A DNA stretch of 64,000 nt from Plasmodiophora brassicae (taxonomy: Eukaryota; Endomyxa; Phytomyxea; Plasmodiophorida; Plasmodiophoridae), in NCBI GenBank assembly GCA_039704465.1, contig JASFAU010000005.1, positions 124,001 through 188,000 on the forward strand, in the 5' to 3' direction. The notes under the pieces are model-generated. The model ran no database searches. It worked only from the letters and a program-made list of their open reading frames with translations, and was not told the origin of the DNA. The translations under genes were made by a program, and so were the position numbers. Position 1 is the stretch's first letter. Each line of letters opens with the position of its first letter. Positions 41,801 to 53,842 of the stretch are shown here, one piece after another.

Positions 41801-44398
41801 CGCAATGTGTACCTCATCAGCTGCGTCGGATTCGTCGTTTGATGTTCCGCCGATGGGTTACAGCGTTCAGATGTTCCAAGATTGGTTCAGAGGTCTCGGC
41901 CCACCACGTCATCCATTCGAAACATATTCTGACTCGTTGGGCCCTGAACGTCTGGAAGAACATGCTCGTCGCGCATCGAGATCAGCGGGCCGCTATCAGG
42001 AACCGCAGACGCTCCGATTTGGCATCGTCCTGGGACCGATGGCGATCAGCACTTGCTCGCAGTCGGGCATGCCGACGCGTGCTGGCTTGTGGCAGCGCCA
42101 TGTGCCTTCGTAATGCTCTTGCTGTCTGGGCGCACACTCTATTGTCACATCGTGCCGATCAAGCGGCTGTGTCATTCTACTGGAGACGATGGCGAACTCG
42201 GCGTTGTCGAGCCGTCCTCATTAGATCGCGCAGGCGGTTCATATTACATCACTGGGGACAGGCCGTCCTCGATTCTAAAAAGGAGAAGGTAATCGCAATG
42301 AAGCGAAGACCACGTCTCTTGCGGACAGCCTTAAGTGCATGGCGGTCCCTTGGCGCTGCGCTTGCTTTCGAAGAGTATGCCGGCGATCATTTTCTTAGAC
42401 GGTAATGCTGATAGTGATTGCAGGAAGAGCCTCCTGAAACGTGCGTTCATGAGGTGGTTCGATATGCTTCGCCTTCTGCAACTGACACGTACCGCTTACC
42501 GAACTGTGTTTACGCTGTGGCGAAATTTCGTCGACGATAGTCGGCATCAGCGATCCAGACTGGCTGCTCTTGGACAACGTCTTTTTACCAGGCAGGTATG
42601 GCAACACTGGAGACGTGCAATCGAGCTGTCCAAGGCAGTGCACCAGTGGCAACGGAATTGGACGTATGCTGCTCGGCGCCATGCAATTGATCTCCTGAAA
42701 TCGAACGCTATTCGGCACACATCCATGCAAGCTCGCATCCGCTTGATCCGGCAGATGCGGCAACGCCACCTCCTTCAACGTTTTCAGCTCCTTGTGCTCT
42801 GCAACCATCTTGGACGACGGTCATTGCGGTTTCGAACATGGCAAAGGTTCCGTGCTGTGACAGGCCGCCTCATGCTCATGCGCCAAACTAGTGACAAGGT
42901 TGCTGAGTCAACCAAGGCACTCGCTCGCCGGCAGGCGTTCCAATCATGGATGGACTGGACTCGTCGTAAATGCCGTGTTCGCGCTCGCCGGTGTGGGCCT
43001 TGTCTGAAGGCTTGGAGGAGATGGGTCGTTCGTCGGAATGCTCTTGCTGCTATCCGAATCGTACGCTATCGGTTGCTGAGAAACGATTAAGTGTTAACGA
43101 CTGCCAACAGGAAGTCAAGGCCAACATCCGACGTCGGAGGTTTCGAGCCTGGCGCCAGTTATTCTCGTGCATGGTGCGTTTCTCTGTCTTTCTGTTTGGA
43201 GCAGACTAGGGACTGATATTTACCAGAAACATTCCCGACGTGCTGTTGTCGCTTCTGCTTTTACAAGATGGGACACAGCTGTAATGTTCCGGCGCGCTGA
43301 CGTCCACTACAACCGCTTTCTGTATCGTTCAGCCCAACAGGCTATTGAAACCTGGCAACATGTCGTTCGATTGCACCGCCGACAGGGTACGTTTGTATCC
43401 AGTATTCTACAGTCATGCTGGACATTTACTCTTCGGATCGCAGACGAGAAAGCAGCAAGGCACGTGCAGCGCAAGACGTCGCAGTTAGCACGACAGTGTT
43501 TCTCGATCTGGCACGACGTGTCAGCAGACCGTATCGAATCTCGCCATCTTCTGGACAAAGCCGCGTTGCATTGTACATTTCGCAGTCGTCGCTGTGCCAT
43601 AGGTTAATGGGGAAGCGTTTGCAGTTTTCGCTCCAGAGGCTTACCCTATTTCCTGCAGGACGGCTTAGGGAGTGGGCGCAGCAGAGCATTGAAAGAACGC
43701 AACGGCAAGTCGTTCGCGCTGTTGAACACCACCGCATGCGTCTTCTGTCTACCGTATTTCTTGCCATCTCGTGCTATTGCAAAGAACGCCACCAATGGAG
43801 AACGCGCCCAGTGAGTGACGTAAAGGATGGCGTCGGTGTGAAATTTTCCAGTTGACCGCTTGTGCAGGACGTTGCCTCTTTCGTTGAACGCAAGAAGATC
43901 ATCGGCTTAGCTTCTGCGCTCCATGCTTGGCATGCTGTGACTTCGGTCCGCTCCAGAGCGCGATTATGGATTGCAAATCGAATCATTCAGCACGCCGCCA
44001 AGTGCCTGCGTTTATGGAAAACGCTGACACATCGCAGGTACCTAATCTCTAACGTTTCCCGTGCTCTCATATGTCCCTGCGTACTGAGAGGTTGCCATTG
44101 CAGAAAGCGTCTTGCGCGAAAGCTCGTCATTGCAGGCGAATACTATACGATGAAGGTTCGGGCACAGGTCTTCTCAAGCTGGCACAGCTGCGCCCGAGTC
44201 GCGGCCTGGAGACGCCAGAACAGCAACGTGGACAGGAGTGCGGAGGATGATGGCGATGAGGTATGCACGACCGTGGCTCATCCGCCTGAAGCGTAACGGT
44301 GGCTTCAGACGACCATACAAACGGCCAGTCAGATGCTGGATGCCGTCCTGCGGTCGGTGCTTCGGAGCCGGCAATCCGACCGTGTGCATTCCTGCTGA
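35812..44398 (+). CDS. giant Sfi1-repeat (centrin-binding) protein, many exons
   Basis: From ATG 35812 (MLADGGGGNAASLSAGDVRVL) the plus strand carries a long series of open segments. All have the same composition: Arg/Trp/His/Leu-rich, with Trp about every 30-35 residues in motifs such as AFCAWRNYLAAM, VAWTTWRNYFSTF, VFKAWQTHSRA, LAFRSWRKLC and AFNSWIRFARD. This is the Sfi1 repeat, a continuous helix whose aromatic positions bind centrin. Segments lie at 35812-36864, 36983-37426, 37436-38205, 38590-39890, 40474-42405, 42410-43090, 43167-43607 and 43862-44280, separated by short introns. The last segment ends TASQMLDAVLRSVLRS with TGA at 44396. The total would be about 2,600 aa, larger than usual Sfi1. 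I cannot exclude two adjacent genes. Sfi1 proteins build centriole/basal-body linkers and half-bridges. Confidence 0.7.
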
Positions 44399-44619
44399 TG
44401 CCCAAGCAAGTACAGCTTCGAATTATCAAGGACAGTATTTATACAATTGCTCAACTACAGGAACGTGCCTGGTTCGTATTCGAAATCGGGGCTACCATAC
44501 CTTGGTCGCCCTTCTCAGTGCGGTCGGACAATGTGACCTCGGTTGTCGGCGGTGATCGCTAGCAGTGGTCAAGCGGCAATGCCTCATAAGTCTGTGATGC
44601 ATCAGCCATCATACTCACT

Positions 44620-46464
44620 TTATTCTAACTGGCAGAGGATCTCGTCTCTCTGACTGCGAAGCAATGCATCCGTTCGGGCGTGGTCCGCCTCCATGGTCCG
44701 GATCTTGTCACGAAGCGCGATGATGGCGGCGTCTTTTCCGGCGATAGCCTGGCGTACCTGCTGTTCCAGCTCGGCCATCTCCTTTTCTTTCTCGCGCCTC
44801 GCCTCATCCAGCGCCCGAGACACTTCGTTGACCTTCGCCCCGCATCGCTCCCTAAGCTCCTGCATTGCGCAAACGTTCTCCTTCCTGGCGTCCTCGAGTC
44901 TTTGCCGCGCCAGCCGCTCCTTCCCATTCGCATCGTCGACACTCTCTTGAAGCGCTGCGACTTCCCATTCCTGCCAACATGTCACAAACCGTGTCTCACC
45001 GTACGACTTCGCGACATCGACCACCTTCTCCGTCAGCTTGAACGACAGCGTCTTCACCGTCTGCCTGGACGTGGCGAGGGCGTCCTCCGCCTCTGTCAGC
45101 TGCGCCTCGAGGGCCTCGATCCGGCTCGTCAGCCGATGTTCCCGGTCGGCCAGTGTCCGGCGAAGGTCGGCGAGCTCCTCGCACTTCTCGCGCAGTTCCT
45201 CCTGCGCCGCAGCTTTGGCCTGTCGAGCCTCCACCGCCAACCTGTCAATCACCAGACGAATCTGTGCGTCCCGATCCGATTCCGCCTGCATCCGAATCGC
45301 ATTCACCTGCCCGCTTACGCGATCAGGCCGCTAGATGGGCGTCCGGCGTATGTAGGCGCAACGAACCTTCTCGTCGAGTGACACGTCTGGAACTGGTGCA
45401 CAAGTCGCCGTCACGGGTTCCGACCGCACCGCCTCAACTGCCTTCGCGAGCCGGTTCCGGTCGTCCAAGGCGCTGTCCAGCTCGCGTCGCAACTTGCGGA
45501 TCGCCTCCTCGAACGCGCGCTTCGCTTCGTCGCGCTCCAGGTCGGCTCGTCGGAGAAGGTCCTCGCGATCACGCTCTGCTTTCCGTTTGAACTCCTCGAC
45601 GGCCAAGTCGCGCTCCATCGTGAGCCTTGCCAGACGCTCCTGGGCGGAGCGGCGTTCTTCTTCGAGGGCACGACCGTGCTGTGCATCCAGGTCGGATTTC
45701 ATCTGCGCTAACGCCTCGCGGTCCATCTCGATGCGCTGACGAAGGGCTTCATCCTTGTCGGCGGCAGCGCGACGCTTCTCCTCGGCATTGGCGTCGAGCA
45801 GGCGCTGGATCTCGGGTTCCAGCGCGCGAATCGTGTCTTGCTTGATGGTCGCGCGCATCTGCTCGATGATCTTATCGCGTCTGGCCTTCTCAGCCGCCCG
45901 TACCATCTCCCGGATCTTCTTCTCGCGCTTCGCCTCGTCTTCCTTTACGCGCTCCAGCTTCAGGGCCGTCTCTTTCTCCCTGCGATCCCGGGCATCGAGC
46001 AGCTCGTCGACTTTCTTCGACAATGCTTCCTTTTCGGCCAGAATCTCTCTGGCGAACGTCTGCTGGCGTTCAATGGCTGCTTCGTATTCGTCGCGCAGCC
46101 TGCGACAGTGCCCCGCGTGTTCATCGTGGAGCCGGGACAAAGCCTGATCGGACGAGATCTTCCGCGCGGACAAAGCCTCGTTGGCTAACTGAAGCTCTTT
46201 CTGGGTCTCCTCGAGGCGGAACTGGAGCGACACCATCTTCTGTCGGATGTCGGCGAACACCGACGCGGCAAAGGTCGACGCCTGCGGCACGCCGTCGGCG
46301 CCATCATCAGCCCGGACTGGACACGGGCCACCATGTTCCTCCTCGCCGATCTCACGCGACAGGAACTGGAGCAGGCTTTCCTTGGCCGACATTGGCCGGT
46401 TGGGCCGCCAGCGGTGGACTGGAGCGTATCGCCCTGTGACCTGACGACCGGCTGACTGTAGCAT
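44620..46464 (-). CDS. CEP131: CEP131/AZI1-like centriolar-satellite coiled-coil protein
   Basis: Two exons. ATG at 46464 (or 46392, MSAKESLLQFLSREI, which may be the true start). An intron of about 57 nt joins VSLDEK to VNAIRMQAESD. The product is about 590 aa, almost entirely coiled coil. Family landmarks are HCRRLRDEYEAAIERQQTF, a KARRDKIIEQMRATIKQDTI region running into RALEPEIQRLL, and ESDRDAQIRLVIDRLAVEA. These align in order with the C-terminal half of animal CEP131. The variable N-terminal half of the animal protein is missing. CEP131 acts at the centriolar satellite/transition zone in ciliogenesis. It converges with the Sfi1-repeat gene (222 bp between stops) and shares a 268-bp divergent promoter with COG4. 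Confidence 0.8.
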
Positions 46465-46731
46465 GCCTGTATATTACACACAGCGTCGATCCGGCCGCGA
46501 CAGCGTTCAGTTGCTATGGACTGCAACAGGAACCCGGTTCGGGTGTGCAGCACCGGACATCTCCTCCCGGTCCATCAGTGAACTCACAAACGCGAAGCGC
46601 TGCAGCAAGAAACGTCGCAGATCGCGAGTTGTTTTTTGCAGCCGTCCGTCAGGCGACGTCGTGTTCTGCCCAAAATTGGTGCTGTGTCAGCGCCAGCGAC
46701 AGGCGGCGGTCCATTTGGCAAACGTGGTGTG

Positions 46732-49401
46732 ATGGCGTTGTCATCGCCAGGGCATCGACCAGGTCAGGCGGGTGAGGTTCGCGAGGCCGGGTCGTCGCGT
46801 TTGCTCAGCGAGCTGGAGCAATGCCGGAACGTGGACGTCGAGCTGGCCGAGCGGCTGCAGGCGCTGCTGGATCAGCGGCAGGTCCTGATGCAGTCGAGCG
46901 TGCTGGCGGAGATCGCGGCGAACAGCCTTGGGCCGGTGGACGAGTCGCTGAGGAATGCGGCGCCGCTTGTCGCCAAGGTGGGCGGGGCGAACACGCTCGC
47001 CACCGCCATCTCCAGTAAGGTCCGCGAGCTGGACTGCGCCCAGTCCAGGCTGCGTCTCGCTCTCGAACAGGTCGACCTTGTTCTCGACCTGAAAACCGCA
47101 ATCGAAGCTGTCAGTCCCGCGTTGGGCAGTACGACTCGCTGAATTGTCGTTCATGATTGGCGTCAGGTTCGATCAGCGTTGGTGGATAACAATTTCGAGG
47201 AGGCTGCGAAGCACACCAGCCGTATGCTGCGACAGTATCGTCGACGGAAGGCGGCCTCAGATCTTATCATCGACAACATCGAGGACGATGAAGACGTGTC
47301 GTTCCGCGTCCTAATCGGGCTGGAGGCCCAGTTGCGCAGTGCAATTCAGGATCGTTTCAACAAGTCCACCAGTGACGAAGAGGTCAGCTCACCTGTGAAA
47401 GGTCGCTCACCTCACGGTCCCCATACGTTATTGGATAGACCCTGCGATATTGCCGGCTGCTGTCCCTTGTTGGCCTGACGGGGACAGGATTGGTCAATTA
47501 TTGCGACGTTCTTGGCCGCCGCCTGGACGAGCAGCTGAAGATGCTCAAGTCCAGGAACACACTTGAACGCCTGACGGGCATATTTGACATGATCTCGGAC
47601 TTCATTCGTGACCACGAGAAGCAGCTCCAGCAGGATTTCGGACTGGGAGCGCATTTGCGACTGGCACAGATCATGCAGAAGTGTGCAGACGTGCACGTTG
47701 TCCCATTGATCAAGAAGTTCCTTACGCAGCGAAATCTTTCCGAACTGGCCAGCCAGCTGAACAGGGCTCCGCGTTCGCCAGGCGCAGGCGGCGCAGAACA
47801 TCCTGTAATGGATCCTCGCGACCTCGACGTGGTCCTCGATGAGGTTGCACTTCGTGTTCATTCAGATGCGCCTCCGCTCTAACATGCTCGTCAGATTGCC
47901 CGTATCACCAGCGAATGCGAAATGTTCGACATGGACTTGAGAGCGGCATTTACGCACGGTGCCAATACGATGAAAGAGAACAGCCCCGAGCTGTACGAAG
48001 AAATGTCAAAGTCTGAAGACGTACGACGACGGCATGTCCTACCAAACGTTCTTCATCGCAGTAATCCAGTTGCATAGGGGACGAAAATGGTTGCAGTCAG
48101 TGGCATGAACGTGGCTGTCCAAGAGGTCATTGGCCATTACGTAGCCCTGGAACATTACTATATGGTCAGCAATGTCGAAAAGGCGATGGCGGAACCAAGT
48201 GGCATATTGCCTGGGGCTCACACGTCTGTCTTTGTCGATGACGTGTTCTACATTGTGAAGACGAGCGGTTCCCGTGCACTGAACACGCACAGTATGACCA
48301 GCGCTATCGCTGTGCTTAACAACATCAACTCTCTCCTCGAGCATACGTACACGTCTTTCATTCGAGATCGCATCCATGTGACTCAAGCTGCTGCGTTGGA
48401 AGCAAGCTCTGTGTTCTTCACTGGTCGAGCAGAGCACGACGCGACGGTTGCGGAGGAACTCGTTGCCCTTAATAACGCGGATACGAGTGCCCAGAACGTC
48501 GTCCTTTTGAAGGAATTCTTCGACAGCGAATTGAAGCAAATTGGTCCCAAAGGTAATCTGCTGGAATATCAACATGTGGTTCGCTCTCATCGTGCGTGGC
48601 TACCTATTGCAGACCCGTATGACGCTATCATTGAGCAGTGTCTCGTCGACCTGGCGCAAATTGCACGGTTGCTTCGACGAGAGGCATCCGCCGGCATTTC
48701 GAAGCACATGAAGTCGATCCAGTCCGACCTGATCCCCTACTGCGACAAGTTCGAGGCCGTCTCGTACGAGATAACCGAAGCTCAATTCAACGCGTTCAAC
48801 GTCGATGATCCATACGTCCAAAAGCTGATCATGGCGTGTGAGCAGTACTTTGAACAGATACGGGTCAGTGATTTGTGCACTCTCGGAGGTCTCTTGTCCT
48901 GATTGTCCAGTTGTGTTCAGCCGAACGTTACCAGCAGCGTAATGGATGGCATGGTGCTGAACCTTGCCAGCTTTATCGCTACCCGAATCTCGTTAATATG
49001 CTTCAACAAAATGTTCACCTTTGTAAGGCAGTTGGGACGAAGTACCGTTGTACAACTGATGATAAACGATACTGTCAGCATGGCGGGCTTCAAGTGGACA
49101 AGGACGTGAGAAGCCTGATCGCCTTTTTCTCGCAGATGTGCAGCAAGAGTGTACGGGACAAATTCCTGCGCTTGTCGCAGATTGCCTCGCTGTTGCAACT
49201 TTACGACGTAAGCGAAAATCCTAAACGTTACGTCATTCAGGAAGATATCTAATCACTACGGCGTAGGTTAAGGAAGTTAACGAATTGCGGGTCGAGGCAA
49301 GCGATTCCGAATTCTGGAGATTATCGCCTCCGGACGTCAAGAAGATATTGAAACGGCGGAAAGAATTCTCGCATGAGAAATTTGACGCCTTGTCTATTTA
49401 G
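46732..49401 (+). CDS. COG4: conserved oligomeric Golgi complex subunit 4
   Basis: Multi-exon gene with ATG at 46732 (MALSSPGHRPGQ). Ordered COG4 landmarks are SSKVRELDCAQSRLRLALEQVDLVLDLK, NNFEEAAKHTSRML, MDPRDLDVVLDEVALR, HYYMVSNVEKAM, FVDDVFYIVKTSGSRAL, VDKDVRSLIAFFSQM, VRDKFLRLSQIASLL and FWRLSPPDVKKILKRR (stop 49401). COG4 is a lobe A subunit of the CATCHR tethering complex for retrograde intra-Golgi transport. The exon around 48080-48900 is the longest. Intron joints near 47100-47185, 47400-47500, 47880-47890, 48900-49100 and 49205-49265 were inferred from loss of frame. Length (about 750 aa) is close to the family norm. Confidence 0.85.
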
Positions 49402-49715
49402 TATATTACACAGCGTAAAACTTCCCATGTCAGCAACACCTGACCCAGACTGACAGTTGGAAAACGATGCCCGTACTGCCTTGCTACAATACAGTAGTAT
49501 CGGCGGACACGTCGTCCAACAGGTAGTGCACGTCGGTGTTTCGCGGGGGGCCTTGCCTCCCACGCCGGATTCAGGGGCCAACGTCACGCTGGAGACGCGA
49601 GACTGGCGTCGATAATTCCTACACACTCGTAGAGCGCGTATACGCTCGCAGGTACATGGTACAAACATGCAATATATAAACATGTGGCGATGATCACCTT
49701 GGAATGCTGGGAGCA
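49402..49715. other. convergent 3' intergenic region
   Basis: Spacer between the stop codons of COG4 (plus) and ARMC9 (minus). No gene or repeat was recognised. ATATATAAACATG-like AT-rich sequence occurs near 49670. The ARMC9 3' end may reach further into this region if a last exon was missed. Confidence 0.4.
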
Positions 49716-52119
49716 TTACGAACTTCGGGTTGACCACATTTTGCCAGGCTCGTTGGTATAGTCCAGTTCCCGGTTGACCGGAGCAACACAGTACTGAACC
49801 TGTAAAAGCTTGGCCCCCCGTAATCCAGTTCCAGTCACTCCGCATAGCTCGTCATCGAGATCCTCTTCGTATTGTCCGGCGAGGGTTTCATCCTCTTCCT
49901 GAGGCGATACGTAGTCTGGATCTTCGTCTTCCTGGTCCGATGCCCAGCTCTCGTCAACGGTGCCTAAGTCGGACAATGAGACGGAAACGAGCAAAGCTTG
50001 AAGTGCCGTCCGAATACCGTTTGCGTTGAGAGCGCCGATCGCAACTGGCGAATTCAGTTGTTCTATAACTGATCGGATTTGTTGCCTCGTATCATCCGTG
50101 TCGTTTGGCTTCGGGATGAAGGCGGAACCTGCCCCCAACCTCTGAGCACGCTCTTTGAGCTTGGGCCTGGATAGCACAGAAGTGAAGGTGCCACAGACGA
50201 AATGCCGGACCTGGTCACATTTGTCAGACGTCGTCCTAGACGCGCTGTTTACACGCTACCTACTTCGGGGCTGTCTATCTCCAGAAGCTTCACGAGAAGC
50301 GCGACCATGTCGACCGAACTGTTCTCAATACGAATCTTACAATTTGTCCTGAGGGATAAATTGAAAAGCAGCGCCGTTGCAAACTCGATTGTCTCCTCCG
50401 ATAGGTGCTTGTAATCCGACAGGAGACGTCCGAGGTATTCGAGAACACCTGCACCAAACGTGTTTGTCCAAACATGGCAACCAACCGGGGACGCCACTCA
50501 CCCAGGTTGATCATCTGAGTTTCAGGACCACGCCTCATTGAGAACTTTTGCAGGATGCATAACGCGTTTAGATGGATGTCCGTGTCTGGACTCGCCGCTC
50601 CAGTCATGCATAAGCACAAAAGCGATGCAAGTTTGCTGTGCTGTAGCAGGTACGATCGCCCACTAGACAGTGGATGTTAGCGCTGAACTTCACCTATGCC
50701 GGTCGCACCCGTTTACCTGTAGTAATTTGCGATTGCCGACAGCAGACGAAGGGCACCGTCTTTCACGAGATCCTCTTCGGGACCCAACAGGCACGTCAAC
50801 AGGTCCGTTGACGATGGGTCACTGTAAGAGATACAGTTAGTGTTTCGTTGTGGCAATGCCCAGCGCCTATCTGTACATGGAATCTCTGGGTGGCTTGGGA
50901 GCACAATGCAGCAAATCTTGGGAAATATACAGCTCTAGGACAGCGCGCTTCGCTGACTGGGTCGGCGGCTGTGTGAGGTTCCACCTCAATGCCTGCAGAA
51001 GCTCGGCTTTTCGTACGTCAAAAACGGGGCTACAAAGGACCTATGCAGGCTGGTGATCAGTCTGGTCATTGCTGCAAAGGACCCTGATCCCTACGCTGGA
51101 AATTCGGCCAACATCTAGGTTCGTTACAGGAAATGTGCTGGACTTGCCAGATGGCGAACTCCCGGCAGTGTCCAAGGACAGCACATCAAGACCTTCCTGC
51201 AAGGAATATTAACACGAAGACACCTTGGGCAGTGCGCGACACAGTACCTCTTCGAGGAGACGTGACGACGTTGATGTCCCAGAATGGGCAGCCAACTGCT
51301 TGTAACTTGCAATCTCCGCGATTTGGTGCGGCTGTTGCCCCTGCTGTCGACTGAACATCGTGATCAGCAGCGGGGTGCGAACTTTGGCCAGCTTCAGGTT
51401 GTCTTCGACGAACGCAAGGTAGTCCATTCGCAGGTCGTCCAGCCACGACGCCTTCCGACAAGCGTTATAACCAAATTGCGGCATGCCCTCACGCATCCTT
51501 ACCTTGAACAAGTGCCTAAACGACTCATGCGACATAGGATCACTGACAAACGGCAGGGCGTAGAACGGGAGACATTCGCTAGGCACATCCACGCGTTTCG
51601 AATACTCCTGCAGGAATTGACGGAACCGCTCCATTGATGATGACAGCGACCCGGGGGCGCGCTCCTGGAGGTCGACACGTTAAACGCGCGTCCGCTCGTG
51701 CTGTCTCAGCAGCGCACTACCTGCTGAATGTTCTTTAGCTGCGGATAGATCGCAAAGTAGACATGGAGGTAGAAGCTGAGCCTCGGAGGAGGTTGTGCAT
51801 CCAGGGTCGTGTCCCAAAGCTCCAGCGTTGCTGCGCATTGCCCGTCGTCGAATGCCTGCATGACGGCATCCTGCGAACCGATTAACGCGACCTCACTACT
51901 CTCCATGGGGTCGTTCCAGCCTACAATCTGGGCCTGCCTGCGGGTTGCTTCATTGACGCCGGGGTGCACTTGCCGCTCCTGTCGGGAAATGTCGGCCCCC
52001 AATGCGCGATATCGCACCCCGGGCCCCCGTACCTCTTTGAGCATGTCCGCCGTGCGCGTCAGGCCCTGGTGCTGCAGGTACTCGACGACAGCGGCGTCGA
52101 TCGTCGCCACGGTATGCAT
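49716..52119 (-). CDS. ARMC9: ARMC9, LisH- and armadillo-repeat ciliary protein
   Basis: Multi-exon gene from MHTVATIDAAVVEYLQHQG (ATG 52119), where a LisH motif opens the protein. Family blocks follow in order: QAFDDGQCAATLELWD, LSFYLHVYFAIYPQL, ECLPFYALPFVSDPMSHESFRHLF, a DLLTCLLGPEEDLVKDGALRLL repeat region, GRSYLLQHSKLASLL, ALCILQKFSMRRGPETQMI, LSEETIEFATALLFNLSLRT and RQQIRSVIEQLN. An acidic tail follows. ARMC9 localises to the basal body and ciliary tip in animals and ciliates and is mutated in Joubert syndrome. Exon joints are numerous between 50200 and 51200 and the C-terminus after DELCG is uncertain. Confidence 0.85.
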
Positions 52120-52468
52120 GGCGCTGCCGGGCGGGGCGCCTCGCTGACCCTCCCCCAACACGCCAACCACTGTCAACACAACTAACGTCCGCCCGCGTTC
52201 ATCCCGAACCGCCGCCGTCCCCCCTCCGGCCAACGTTACCCCGCGGTCTGCGTTACGAGTTACGAGTCCCGTCAAGGACGTGGTGGTGCCCCCTCACACA
52301 CCGCGGCGAAACCAACTCTACTAATAGAACGTGCCAGTCAGGCGCGTGACTGGCTGGCTGCAGTCGCAGGACCAGCGCAGCAGTTCACCTGTGGAAGTGG
52401 CCACACGGAGACGGAGCAGTGAGCACAAAAAACAACAACATTGTCCAGTAGCAATTCATCGGGGGAGG
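52120..52468. other. intergenic, nothing recognised
   Basis: The gap upstream of ARMC9 and downstream of ribokinase. No RNA gene, repeat or conserved frame was seen; it contains the ARMC9 promoter. Confidence 0.4.
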
Positions 52469-53584
52469 TCATCGCGTGCGTTCAGCGAACCGTTTCAGGC
52501 GGAGGTCGGTATCGTGGAGGGTGGGCAGGGATGGGATCGCGCCGAGGGATTCGATGCAGACGCTGGCTGCGGCGCTCGCGAAGCGGAGGCAGTCGACGAT
52601 GGGCGACCTCCTGCAGTGGGCGACGGCGAACGCTGCTGTGAACGTGTCGCCGGCGCCGGTTGTGTCGACGAGCCGTGCGGGTCGGCATGCGGACTGGAAC
52701 ATGGGGTCGTCTGCGCGACGGTCGAAGAAACATGATCCGCGCGCGCCGAGTTTGACCAGGATGGAGAGGCCATGCCGAAGACGGGTTTGTAGCGATCGGC
52801 AGGCAGCGACAACGTCAGCATGACTTGTCGTCGGCAGCCCAGTCATAGCAGCCAGTTCGGTCTCATTCGGACTGACGATGTCGACGTCCTCCAGCAGTTC
52901 ATCAGGTGGCATGCCGGAATCGCCGCCCATGTCCAGGATAACTGGAACGCCGGCGGATCGGGCTGCCCGCGCCGCTTGAATGTTGACCCAGTCGGGGATT
53001 TCTCTTTGGAGCAGCAGTGCATCTGAATTCGCGATCGTATCGCAGGCATTCCCGCTCAAGGCGCCAGGCCAATTGCGGTTCGCGCCCCCGACGAGGACAA
53101 TAGAGTTGTCTCCCGACGGGAATGAAAAGATGAGCGCCTGATCGCGAACCTGGATTCAGAACGTGCTGACACAGCGTCGACGACATTCGATACGAACCTG
53201 CCCCGAAGGGCCATCCGATTTGGAGCACATTGAGATGCCGACACCATTGCCGGTCATCGTCGACGACAGCATGGCAGCGAACGCGTCGTCGCCAAAGCAG
53301 CCAATGAATTCGACATCCGCTCCTAAACGACAAGCAGCAATAGCCTGATTTGCACCCTAGCATTGGAGTCAGGCCACATTCCCGTCCTGCAAAGTGGCTC
53401 GCAGACCTTGCCGCCGGGTAGAACCCTGGATTCCCGGCTGGCAATTGTCTCCCCGACCGACGGGAGCCTATCTGGAGGCAGTTTCGAAGCGAGCTGAGAC
53501 GCTGCAGGCAGAACTAGCTGCTGCCCACTGACCGACTGAGACGAACACGTCCGCATTGACGGAGCCGACGACGACGATCCGCAT
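52469..53584 (-). CDS. RBKS: ribokinase (PfkB family)
   Basis: Four or more exons. MRIVVVGSVNADVFV (ATG 53584) is the usual ribokinase start. Introns join it to RLPSVGETIASRESRVLPGGK, then to the GANQA segment that completes the PGGKGANQA substrate motif. ACRLGADVEFIGCFGDDAFAAML follows. The last exon (52469-53059) has DMGGDSG, VSPNETELAAMTG, LVKLGARGSCFF and the catalytic signature DTTGAGDTFTAAF with its Asp base. The product, about 320 aa, phosphorylates D-ribose with ATP. This matches ribokinase rather than adenosine kinase or fructokinase, based on the GSVNAD and PGGKGANQA motifs. It is divergent from the pseudouridine synthase gene. Confidence 0.88.
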
Positions 53585-53842
53585 GTCAGCGGCCGGCGCC
53601 GGATATTATTGAGTGGACGCCTCGCACAACAGACGATGAAGGCAGTTGGAATTTCGATATCGGCTGCGCCGCCAGAGATACCAACACCATCTCGCGTCGC
53701 GTCCAGCGGTAGACCGATGCCTGTGATCCCTCGTCGGCGCCCAGCATGAAGCGCAGGAGCCGTCAGCGTAACTAATTGAGGGAGCGGCCTGCGGCTGCAC
53801 TACGTCGGCGGCTTGCGGGCACCGCGTGCGCGGCGATCGGCA

